From positions 1 to 21,080 of the forward strand of contig JADFZC010000009.1 of NCBI GenBank assembly GCA_015232735.1: a DNA stretch of 21,080 nucleotides. Reading direction: 5' to 3'. This DNA is from Oligoflexales bacterium. Lineage in GTDB: Bacteria > Bdellovibrionota > Oligoflexia > Oligoflexales > Oligoflexaceae. Positions 7,810 through 14,692 of the stretch are shown here, piece after piece; positions within the stretch are counted from its first letter, which is position 1, and each line of letters starts with the position of its first letter. A program made the translations under genes and the position numbers. The notes beneath the pieces are model-generated. The model searched no databases, was not told where the DNA came from, and worked only from the letters and a program-made list of their open reading frames with translations.

Positions 7810-8934
7810 ATGGAAGAAAAACGAAACTCCTCTGTCATGTCCAGTTCCGCATCAATAATCCTTACCAGTCTGTTGCTTACAGGAATCGGACTTCTTGTAA
7901 TCTATACATCTTCAAGCATTCCGGCATATCAAAAATTTGGAGATTCTCTTTTCTTCTTCCGAAAGCAGGCTGCTGTGAGCTTTATTGGCATAGTACTGAT
8001 AATTTTGATCCATAAAATCCCTTTTCGCTGGATCGAAATACTTACCCTTCCGGCTCTTTTTATTTCATTAATTTTTTTATCCTTTTGTCTGGTACCAGGA
8101 ATACGTCAGACAGCAAATGGTGCAACCAGATGGATCAGACTGTTTGGAATCACCTTTCAACCCGCGGAACTTGCAAAGCTTTCACTCATACTTTTTTTAA
8201 GCAAGAATTTGAGCAGACCATCATTCGACATAAACAAGATATCATCAGGAATTATCCCGAACCTTATCGTTTTCTCAATCTTCGGAGTCCTTTTAATGAT
8301 ACAGCCTGATTTCGGCTCCACATTTATGCTTTTTCTTCTCACCTTTCTAATGCTTTTCACCGCCGGTCTATCGCGAAAATATATCGCCACCTCCCTTGGA
8401 TGCGGCATTGTCTTTATAGGGCTAGCCATACTTGAAGCCCCATACCGGATTGCAAGACTTCTTACTTTTATCGACCCTTGGTCAGATCTTCAACGGGGAG
8501 GCTTTCAAATAATCCAAAGTTATCTTGGCTTTCAAAATGGCGGACTTTTTGGTTTGGGATTAGGGGAGTCAAAACAAAAATTATACTTTCTCCCTGAAGC
8601 ACACACTGACTTTATACTTTCTGTTATAGGAGAGGAACTAGGCCTGCTTGGTGTTCTATTTATTATTTCCTGTTTTTTATATTTGACATACCTTGGAATA
8701 AAAATAACAAGAAAACAACGTGATCAATATAAGAAATTTCTTTGTTTTGGATTAACTGCAATGATTTCACTCCAAGCAGCGATAAATATGGGAGTTTGTA
8801 TGGGGGCATTACCCACAAAGGGAATCCCCCTCCCGTTTGTAAGTTCCGGAGCAAGTTCACTCGTTATTTTTCTCATCTCAGTGGGGCTCTTAAGCAAGCT
8901 TGGTCTGGATGCAAACAAACATACAGATGTTTAA
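7810..8934 (+). CDS. ftsW: Peptidoglycan glycosyltransferase FtsW (SEDS family)
   Basis: FtsW polymerises lipid II at the septum together with FtsI. The 374-aa protein has about ten membrane segments and the SEDS signatures GATRWIRLFGITFQPAELAKL, QPDFGST, GGFQIIQSYLG, GLGLGESKQKLYFLPEAHTDFI (around residues 247-268, with PEAH at 262-265), IGEELGLLG, and the terminal PTKGIPLPFVSSGASS. AGGA lies 7 nt before the ATG. A 48-nt gap separates it from murD. MurG normally follows; here a 331-nt non-coding gap does. SEDS homologue RodA is the main alternative, but the dcw position and pairing with ftsI favour FtsW. Confidence 0.95.
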   Translation: MEEKRNSSVMSSSASIILTSLLLTGIGLLVIYTSSSIPAYQKFGDSLFFFRKQAAVSFIGIVLIILIHKIPFRWIEILTLPALFISLIFLSFCLVPGIRQTANGATRWIRLFGITFQPAELAKLSLILFLSKNLSRPSFDINKISSGIIPNLIVFSIFGVLLMIQPDFGSTFMLFLLTFLMLFTAGLSRKYIATSLGCGIVFIGLAILEAPYRIARLLTFIDPWSDLQRGGFQIIQSYLGFQNGGLFGLGLGESKQKLYFLPEAHTDFILSVIGEELGLLGVLFIISCFLYLTYLGIKITRKQRDQYKKFLCFGLTAMISLQAAINMGVCMGALPTKGIPLPFVSSGASSLVIFLISVGLLSKLGLDANKHTDV

Positions 8935-9049
8935 TCAAATTAAATTGTCAATAGTTGCGAAATAAACCGACAATAATAGAATGACACTAAAGATATTAAA
9001 GATTAAGAACTTCACGCATAGTAAATTATAGTCATTTACACATAAAATA

Positions 9050-9078
9050 TTACTATTGTCGATTACTTCCAGTATAAT
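9050..9078 (+). promoter_or_regulatory. Candidate promoter for murC-ftsQ-ftsA
   Basis: A perfect -10 TATAAT (9073-9078) lies 17 nt after a poor -35 TTACTA (9050-9055, 3 of 6 matches). A better TTGTCG at 9057-9062 is too close to serve as its -35. If used, the murC leader would be about 180 nt long. Confidence 0.4.
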
Positions 9079-9178
9079 ATTGCAAGTCCATTTTATTCTG
9101 TTAACAAATCCCTTTTTTATGAGAGTGTAACCTTACCCTCAAAGCCCGGCAAAAGGATAGGATTTGAATTTTTACACC

Positions 9179-9211
9179 TGCTTTGCTAGTTTGTCGCTGA
9201 CGCAAAAAGCA
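9179..9211 (+). repeat. Imperfect inverted repeat in the murC leader
   Basis: TGCTTTGC (9179-9186) can pair with GCAAAAAGCA (9202-9211) with a two-base bulge, leaving a 15-nt loop. It lies about 55 nt before murC. It may be a leader hairpin. It matches no riboswitch class that I can confirm. Confidence 0.35.
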
Positions 9212-9265
9212 CCGGCAACCAGTCACCAAGACTAATTTGCTGTTTTTCAATACTCAGGTAAAAAA

Positions 9266-10669
9266 ATGAAACAAAACACAATTGGAAATAAGATCCATTT
9301 CATAGGCATAGGCGGTTCAGGAATGAGCCCTATCGCTCAAATAGCATTACATAGAGGGTTTGACGTTTCTGGAAGTGATATCGGAGACTCTGCCACCATT
9401 TCACAGCTTAGATCTCTAGGCGCAAAAATTTTCCTGGAGCACAAAAAGGAGAATATTTCAGAAGAAAGAACCATAATTTTGTCTTCAGCCATTCAAAATG
9501 ATAACCCTGAAGTTGTAGCGGCCCAAGAATTAAAATATCCGATAATACATAGATCAGATTTTTTAAGCTATTTAATGAAGGGAAAAAAGGTTATCACTGT
9601 TGCGGGCACTCATGGAAAAACCACAACATCAGCGATAATTGCTCATATGCTTCACAAGCTCAACTTGTCACCCACCGCTGCCATAGGCGGTAAGATGGTG
9701 GAGTATGAATCGTCAGCCTTGTGTGGAGATGGAGAATTCTTTGTTGCGGAAGCTGATGAATCAGATGGGACTCTTTTGAAATATGAATCATATATCAGCA
9801 TCCTTACCAACATAGATCACGACCACATGGACTTTTTTAAAAATTTCGATGAAGTCCTAAACTTATTTTCCGCTTACCTTAAAAAAACCGACCCTGAGGG
9901 GATTTCAATAATAGGGTGGGATGACAGTAACTCGAGAAACCTTGGAGCAGAACTTACTGTACCAAAACTAACTTACGGTACAAGGCTCGGCAGTGAGGTC
10001 CGGGCAATCAATCATGCTTACAAGGCTGAAAAAACAACTTTCACGGCGATAGTGGAAAGGGAGCTCGTTGACTGTGAGTTCAGTTTAATAGGAAAACATA
10101 ATGTTCTTAATGCACTCTGCGCACTGGCGGTCGCAAAATACCTCAACCTCAACATGGCAGATGCAGCAAAATCAATCTCCTCCTTCAAAGGCGTAAATCG
10201 AAGACTTACTCCGATATTTAAAAGTGAAAATATTAAGGTATACGACGACTACGCTCACAATCCCGGAAAAATCATGGCAAGTATCGATGCCATAAGATAC
10301 TGCCACCCGAAATATAAAATTTATGTAGTTTATCAGCCACACAGATTCACAAGACTTGATACAATGTATAATGAAACTATGGCTTCCTTTAAAGATGCTG
10401 ATCATGTTTTTGTTCTACCAGTTTATGCTGCAGGGGAGAAGGCATTAAAAGCTTATTCTTCAAAAGCACTTGCCTCCGATATTCAAAAGATATCCGGGAC
10501 TAATGCTGAAGGACTTGAAAGCTTTGACGAATGTATTGACCGACTCCTTGGTGTCAGTAAAGAAAGGGTTGTCTTCCTTACAGTCGGAGCTGGTGATGTA
10601 TTTAAGATAAGTCATAAGCTCGGAGATCTTTTTAATGCTAAAAGTAAAGAGAAACAAGACTTGCTCTAA
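9266..10669 (+). CDS. murC: UDP-N-acetylmuramate--L-alanine ligase MurC
   Basis: MurC adds L-alanine to UDP-MurNAc, the first amino acid of the stem peptide. The 467-aa length is normal. Motifs are the N-terminal IHFIGIGGSGMSPIAQ, the ATP loop AGTHGKTTT (113-121), EADESDGTLL, LTNIDHDHMDFF, GKHNVLNALCAL, DDYAHNPGKI (from D327), VYQPHRFTRL and a terminal TVGAGDV. The DDYAHNP form is unusual where most MurC read DDYxHHP. CAGGT lies 7 nt before the ATG. The last 35 nt overlap ftsQ. MurB and Ddl, often found after murC, are absent. Mpl (a MurC relative) is less likely given the dcw location. Confidence 0.95.
   Translation: MKQNTIGNKIHFIGIGGSGMSPIAQIALHRGFDVSGSDIGDSATISQLRSLGAKIFLEHKKENISEERTIILSSAIQNDNPEVVAAQELKYPIIHRSDFLSYLMKGKKVITVAGTHGKTTTSAIIAHMLHKLNLSPTAAIGGKMVEYESSALCGDGEFFVAEADESDGTLLKYESYISILTNIDHDHMDFFKNFDEVLNLFSAYLKKTDPEGISIIGWDDSNSRNLGAELTVPKLTYGTRLGSEVRAINHAYKAEKTTFTAIVERELVDCEFSLIGKHNVLNALCALAVAKYLNLNMADAAKSISSFKGVNRRLTPIFKSENIKVYDDYAHNPGKIMASIDAIRYCHPKYKIYVVYQPHRFTRLDTMYNETMASFKDADHVFVLPVYAAGEKALKAYSSKALASDIQKISGTNAEGLESFDECIDRLLGVSKERVVFLTVGAGDVFKISHKLGDLFNAKSKEKQDLL
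10622..10627 (+). promoter_or_regulatory. ftsQ ribosome binding site inside murC
   Basis: GGAGAT sits 7 nt before the ftsQ ATG at 10635 and lies within the murC reading frame. It supports the 35-nt overlap as real. Confidence 0.75.
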
Positions 10670-11516
10670 CATTCTGCTCGGACAAAAACCAAACAAAAAA
10701 TTAAGAAAAAAAGCTACATTCCATTCAATTATAATCCTTAAGGCTATTCTATTATTGCTATTCTCTTTCCTTATTTACTCCGGATGGAACAGCACAAAAA
10801 TATATATAAGAAATTATCGCATGCCCTTTATAAACAGATCTTATGAAAATGTGGACTGGTCGATTCAATTCAGTGCAGATACCGATCAAAGAATCGATCA
10901 TGTAACCAGGACGGACATAGCGTTGTGGTTAAACCAATTTTTAAATTCCCCCCCCCATCCTTCCATAGAGGATGCTGCCAGAGAACTGCAGAAGAAATTT
11001 CTTGCCGAACGGGCAAGTATCTTTATTTTGGATAAGAATAAAATCGTCGTTACTATCTCTCTTAGAACACCAATTATGTTGGTGGAAACTGACAAGATCA
11101 GATATCTGACAAAATCAGGAGCGATTTATGGAGAGGCTGAGAAACCTGAGACAGAGAACCTTCCAGTCCTTTCTGGTATTTTTTCACAACGCGAAACTCC
11201 TTTTCAATTTTTGCCGGATAATTCCCTTGAGCTTAGAGAAGATGAAAAAACGCTTGTTAGCGAAGCCATACAATTACTTAATATTTCCAGAAATAAAGGT
11301 TTTGACCTGATTAAAATCGGCTATATTATTTACAGGGGTTTTTCAATGATACTTGAAGAAAATCAAACAGAAATAATTATTGGACGATCTCCTTTTTCAA
11401 CCTCTATTGATAGACTCGGCCATATTTTGATAAAATTAAAGGAAAAGGGATCCATAGCTGCTCGAATAGAACTAGATTACAACGGTAAGGCATTTATTAA
11501 AGAAAAAAATCTTTAA
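10635..11516 (+). CDS. ftsQ: Cell division protein FtsQ (divergent)
   Basis: FtsQ is a bitopic divisome protein that scaffolds FtsL/FtsB in the periplasm. This 293-aa protein has a basic cytoplasmic tail (about residues 1-28, rich in K and R), one membrane segment (about 30-49), and a large extracytoplasmic domain. The end, ARIELDYNGKAFIKE, resembles the FtsQ beta-domain end with its arginine, aspartate and YxGKA pattern. The POTRA region after the membrane is hard to recognise, so the call leans on topology and position between murC and ftsA. The start has a strong Shine-Dalgarno inside murC. The overlap suggests coupled translation and similar output of MurC and FtsQ. Confidence 0.82.
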   Translation: MLKVKRNKTCSNILLGQKPNKKLRKKATFHSIIILKAILLLLFSFLIYSGWNSTKIYIRNYRMPFINRSYENVDWSIQFSADTDQRIDHVTRTDIALWLNQFLNSPPHPSIEDAARELQKKFLAERASIFILDKNKIVVTISLRTPIMLVETDKIRYLTKSGAIYGEAEKPETENLPVLSGIFSQRETPFQFLPDNSLELREDEKTLVSEAIQLLNISRNKGFDLIKIGYIIYRGFSMILEENQTEIIIGRSPFSTSIDRLGHILIKLKEKGSIAARIELDYNGKAFIKEKNL

Positions 11517-11536
11517 AAACTCTCCACCCTATAGGT

Positions 11537-12760
11537 ATGCCATTGATAAAAGAAAATATATTCGCCTTGGATCTAGGCACGACCAAATTTTGTATCGCAG
11601 GATTGCTCTATAACAAGAGCAATTCAAAACCATCCATTGAGACTGTCAGTGTACCTTCAAGGGGTATGCGGCGAGGAATGCTTTCAGATTTTCAGGAAAG
11701 TGAAGTCGCGTTAAACAATCTGCTTGACATAGCGGAAAAACAATTGAACCTGTCGATAGACAAAGTCATAGTCGGTATCGCCGGAAGTCATTTGAAAGGA
11801 AGAAAAGCAACATATCAAATGGATCTTATCGATCATGAGGTCAGTGGAACAGATCTTAACTTATTGCTAAAAATGGCACTGCAAAGATCAAAGCAGCCTG
11901 AACGCGAAATCCTTCATGTCATCCCGATAAGGTATAGAGTCGACAGACGCGAATATGTTGACAATCCACTTGGTTTTTCAGGAACGCTTCTTGAAGGAGA
12001 TTATTACATAATTGATGCAGACCAATCATATCTTAAGGATGTCATAAGAGTCTGCAACCACTGTGGTATTGAGGTTAGACGGCTATATTCTGAGCCTTTT
12101 GCATCAGCTTCTGTTACTGTGGAGGAACATCAGAAACAGCTGGGAGTCGCCATCACTGACATAGGTGGAGGAACAAGCGATGGAATAGTATTCCAAAAAG
12201 GAAAACCCTCCGATGTTTTCACTGTAAATATCGCTGGTATAATGATGACCAACGATTTGGCAATAGGTCTCAATATCTCTCAGGATGAAGCCGAAAAAGT
12301 AAAGCGCATGTTTGGTCTTTCGCCAAATATTGGAAATCAAACCATTGATACCAACAATCTATACGGAGCACCCAAAACAATAACTCTCAAAGAAGCCTAT
12401 CCAATATTGGCACACAGAATCTTCGAGCTCAGTCAATATGTTGCTAAGGAACTAATGCCTTACAAGGGAAGGCTTGGAGCCGGACTGCTTTTGACCGGCG
12501 GAGGTTCAGAAATCAAGGGCATCACCAATTTCTTTTCAAAGGTATTCAATATTCCTGTTAACAAGGCTGTCCCGTCTCTGCCTCAGATAACCACGACAGA
12601 TACCCAGACAAAAGATAAGTATTCAACAAAATATGCGACGGTACTGGGTTTGATAAATTTGGAACTAGGGAAAATTAACGAAGATAATCATTACAAAAAA
12701 GTCTATTGGCCCCAAAACTATATTTCTCAGTTTGTAAACTGGATCAAGGAACTTTCCTGA
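11537..12760 (+). CDS. ftsA: Cell division protein FtsA
   Basis: FtsA is an actin-like ATPase that tethers FtsZ to the membrane. The 407-aa length is typical. Motifs are the phosphate-1 loop FALDLGTTKF (9-18), VGIAGSHLKG in the 1C domain, phosphate-2 DIGGGTSD (208-215), and the adenosine motif LLTGGGSEIKG. The C-terminal tail FVNWIKELS fits an amphipathic membrane-targeting helix. The ATG has only AGG one base away as a ribosome site, which is poor spacing, and no better start exists nearby. Weak initiation would fit the low FtsA to FtsZ ratio known in other bacteria. It lies 20 nt after ftsQ and 226 nt before ftsZ, so ftsZ probably has a separate transcript as well. Confidence 0.96.
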   Translation: MPLIKENIFALDLGTTKFCIAGLLYNKSNSKPSIETVSVPSRGMRRGMLSDFQESEVALNNLLDIAEKQLNLSIDKVIVGIAGSHLKGRKATYQMDLIDHEVSGTDLNLLLKMALQRSKQPEREILHVIPIRYRVDRREYVDNPLGFSGTLLEGDYYIIDADQSYLKDVIRVCNHCGIEVRRLYSEPFASASVTVEEHQKQLGVAITDIGGGTSDGIVFQKGKPSDVFTVNIAGIMMTNDLAIGLNISQDEAEKVKRMFGLSPNIGNQTIDTNNLYGAPKTITLKEAYPILAHRIFELSQYVAKELMPYKGRLGAGLLLTGGGSEIKGITNFFSKVFNIPVNKAVPSLPQITTTDTQTKDKYSTKYATVLGLINLELGKINEDNHYKKVYWPQNYISQFVNWIKELS

Positions 12761-12841
12761 GTACGACAATCTTAAGCATTATCTCCTTCCTTCTGATCCT
12801 TTTCCGATTGACATTTTCCTTATAACTTCCATTTCCTTTTA

Positions 12842-12871
12842 TTGACACTCAACAAAAATAATTCATATAAT
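12842..12871 (+). promoter_or_regulatory. Consensus sigma-70-type promoter for ftsZ
   Basis: A perfect -35 TTGACA (12842-12847), an 18-nt spacer and a perfect -10 TATAAT (12866-12871) lie between ftsA and ftsZ. This is the strongest promoter match in the window. A start about 7 nt downstream would give a leader of roughly 110 nt. Two more TTGACA copies lie at 12808-12813 and 12958-12963, without a good -10 partner. Confidence 0.75.
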
Positions 12872-12906
12872 TTTTTAATGACAATGTGTTTCTTACTTTT
12901 GCGTAC

Positions 12907-12946
12907 CGGAAACATATTCTGAAAAACGGCATGAATATGTGATCCG
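12907..12946 (+). repeat. Inverted repeat in the ftsZ leader
   Basis: ACATATTC (12912-12919) and GAATATGT (12933-12940) are perfect complements around a 13-nt loop. CGGA (12907-12910) and TCCG (12943-12946) extend the stem after a small internal bulge. It lies between the ftsZ promoter and the ribosome site. It could be an operator for a dimeric regulator or an RNA hairpin; there is no T-run, so it is not a standard terminator. Confidence 0.6.
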
Positions 12947-12974
12947 TTTGCAATGCCTTGACAAATTTTAAATT

Positions 12975-12980
12975 AGGGGT
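12975..12980 (+). promoter_or_regulatory. ftsZ ribosome binding site
   Basis: AGGGGT ends 6 nt before the ftsZ ATG, giving a strong, well-spaced site in contrast to the poor one of ftsA. Confidence 0.7.
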
Positions 12981-12986
12981 AAATCC

Positions 12987-14648
12987 ATGACTTTCAATCC
13001 TCACGAAATCAAACCACCTTCAGCCGTAATCAAAGTAATCGGAATTGGTGGCGGTGGCGGAAATGCTATTAACACCATGATAAAGAGCAATATTGAGGGT
13101 GTAGAGTTCATTTCAGTAAATACAGATGTCCAAGCACTGCAGAATTCTCTGGCTGAAAACAGGATACAAATAGGCAAGGAACTCACCAAAGGACTTGGAG
13201 CTGGTGCAGATCCTGACATAGGCCGTGATGCAGCTCTTGAAGACAGACACTCTCTTTCGGAGGCCCTTGCCAGCGCCAATATGGTATTTGTTACTGCAGG
13301 AATGGGCGGAGGTACCGGTACGGGAGGAATCCCAATAGTCGCGCAAATAGCCAAAGACATGGGCGCTCTCACCGTAGGGGTAGTAACCAAGCCCTTTTCA
13401 TTTGAGGGAAAACGAAGGAAAAAAATTGCTGAAATCGGAATAGCAAAACTGAAGGAACATGTCGATACCCTTATAACTATTCCAAATCAACGGCTTCTTC
13501 AACTTGCCAAACCTGATATGACCATGAAGGAAGCCTTCAGAATAGCCGACAACGTTCTCGTTAATGCGGTTAAAGGCATCTCAGAAATTATAAATGTCGG
13601 TGGGGATCTCAATGTTGATTTTGCCGATGTAAAAACAATCATGTCCGGTATGGGACTGGCTCTGATGGGAATTGGTGTTGCCGAAGGTGAGAATAGGGGC
13701 AAGGAAGCGGCAAAAAAAGCCATCTCCTCGCCGCTTCTCGAGGACATTAATATTGAGGGTGCAACAGGCATTCTCATGAATATTACTGTCAGCCCAAATG
13801 TAACCGTGATGGAAATGACCGAAGCCTGTTCAGTTATACACGAAGCCGCTCATGAAGATGCTACAATCATATGGGGCGCCGTATTCGACGAGAACATGGG
13901 AAACAAGATGCAAGTCACTGTTATTGCAACTGGCTTTCCAGCTGAAGACGATGAAGTTCAAACGATTTGTTCCCCTATGAAACAACTCCCTAAAAGAGCC
14001 GATCAATCCAATGATCCTCCCGGCCTGCAGATTCAAAGCGAACCTATGCAAAAGCCTCCCAGCATAACTGCTTTTGAAAAAAGTGATGTCTCCTTTTCCA
14101 CGATTTCCAGGGAGCCCTCAAAAGAAGAATCGATTTTAAATGATTTCATCCCGTATAATATTGACACCCAAAAGGATCAAATGCTTGAAAGATCTCTTCC
14201 GCCAATAAAATCTTCCGGTGATTTTGATGCTGCAGAGCTGGCGGCAATGACCCTCCAAAAAGAAAAAACTCCAACAAATGGTTTTCCTTCAATAAAAATA
14301 TCAAAAGAACCCAAACCGGAAGAGGAAACACTAAAACTCCGAAATGACCTATTAATAGGAAAAGAGTCCGCTCCTGCCAAAATAGGTGGAACATCCGGAA
14401 ATTCTGTGGGTACTCCATTTATCGACCCGGAAATAGAGTTTAAAATAGATGAAGAGCAGCTGGATATCAGCCCGGTCGAACCCATTGCTGCACAGGAACA
14501 TGAGGAGATTATTGAAAAAAAGATAGATGCTGCAATCGATTTGGCTCAAAGGCTTTACAAGGATGACAAAGAGATCTCTGATGATGAGGATAATCTCGAT
14601 GTCCCCGCTTTCCTGAGAAATGGAATGAAAGATCTTTCCCTGTCCTAA
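12987..14648 (+). CDS. ftsZ: Cell division protein FtsZ, with long C-terminal linker
   Basis: FtsZ is the tubulin-like GTPase that forms the division ring. At 553 aa it is much longer than the usual 350-400 aa. The GTPase core (about residues 15-319) has the nucleotide motif GIGGGGGNAIN, the tubulin signature GGGTGTGG (107-114), TKPFSFEGKRR, and the synergy loop NVDFADV (209-215) that completes the partner's active site. A linker of about 215 residues (320-536), rich in Pro, Ser, Glu and Lys and probably disordered, leads to LDVPAFLRNG (537-546). That block is the conserved peptide that binds FtsA and other partners. It has its own strong promoter and leader, and is the last gene of the + arm. 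Confidence 0.97.
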   Translation: MTFNPHEIKPPSAVIKVIGIGGGGGNAINTMIKSNIEGVEFISVNTDVQALQNSLAENRIQIGKELTKGLGAGADPDIGRDAALEDRHSLSEALASANMVFVTAGMGGGTGTGGIPIVAQIAKDMGALTVGVVTKPFSFEGKRRKKIAEIGIAKLKEHVDTLITIPNQRLLQLAKPDMTMKEAFRIADNVLVNAVKGISEIINVGGDLNVDFADVKTIMSGMGLALMGIGVAEGENRGKEAAKKAISSPLLEDINIEGATGILMNITVSPNVTVMEMTEACSVIHEAAHEDATIIWGAVFDENMGNKMQVTVIATGFPAEDDEVQTICSPMKQLPKRADQSNDPPGLQIQSEPMQKPPSITAFEKSDVSFSTISREPSKEESILNDFIPYNIDTQKDQMLERSLPPIKSSGDFDAAELAAMTLQKEKTPTNGFPSIKISKEPKPEEETLKLRNDLLIGKESAPAKIGGTSGNSVGTPFIDPEIEFKIDEEQLDISPVEPIAAQEHEEIIEKKIDAAIDLAQRLYKDDKEISDDEDNLDVPAFLRNGMKDLSLS

Positions 14649-14666
14649 AATGCACTATACATAATA

Positions 14667-14692
14667 AACGGATATTCTTAGGAATATCCGTT
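14667..14692. terminator. Putative bidirectional terminator between ftsZ and the SDR gene
   Basis: AACGGATATTC (14667-14677) and GAATATCCGTT (14682-14692) form a perfect 11-bp stem with a TTAG loop, placed exactly between two converging genes. The last base of the right arm touches the SDR stop codon. Neither side has a proper T-run, so Rho-independent termination would be weak by the usual rule. Position still favours a terminator shared by both directions. Confidence 0.55.

Larger units (their letters stand above)
8935..9265 (+). other. 331-nt intergenic region between ftsW and murC, at the usual murG position
   Basis: No coding region is supported: all three + frames are broken by frequent stops, and no MurG motif (GGTGGH type) is visible. 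The first 140 nt are very AT-rich; the second half is less so. Contents seen: the arms CGACAATAATA and TACTATTGTCG (one mismatch, about 75 nt apart), a perfect TATAAT at 9073-9078, a small GTAA-CC-TTAC palindrome near 9127, and the imperfect stem at 9179-9211. The likely role is promoter plus 5' leader for murC-ftsQ-ftsA. Confidence 0.6.

Noticed and set aside
7758..8015. 85-aa + frame starting at a TTG that overlaps the murD stop
   Set aside because: It runs mostly inside ftsW in another frame and shows no protein-like pattern; ftsW has a clear own start at 7810.
9130..9240. Cyclic-di-GMP (GEMM) riboswitch, suggested by a GACGCAAA string and a nearby CCGG
   Set aside because: The paired GGCAAACC / GAAA tetraloop core and the closing stem could not be found in the right order. 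A covariance-model search would settle it.
8935..9265. Degenerate murG remnant in the ftsW-murC gap
   Set aside because: All three + frames have frequent stops and no stretch resembles MurG motifs; at 331 nt it could hold only a fragment, and none is recognisable.
13001..13390. 129-aa open frame on the - strand inside ftsZ
   Set aside because: Low-complexity Pro/Ser/Ala content mirrors the Gly-rich FtsZ core; a shadow frame.
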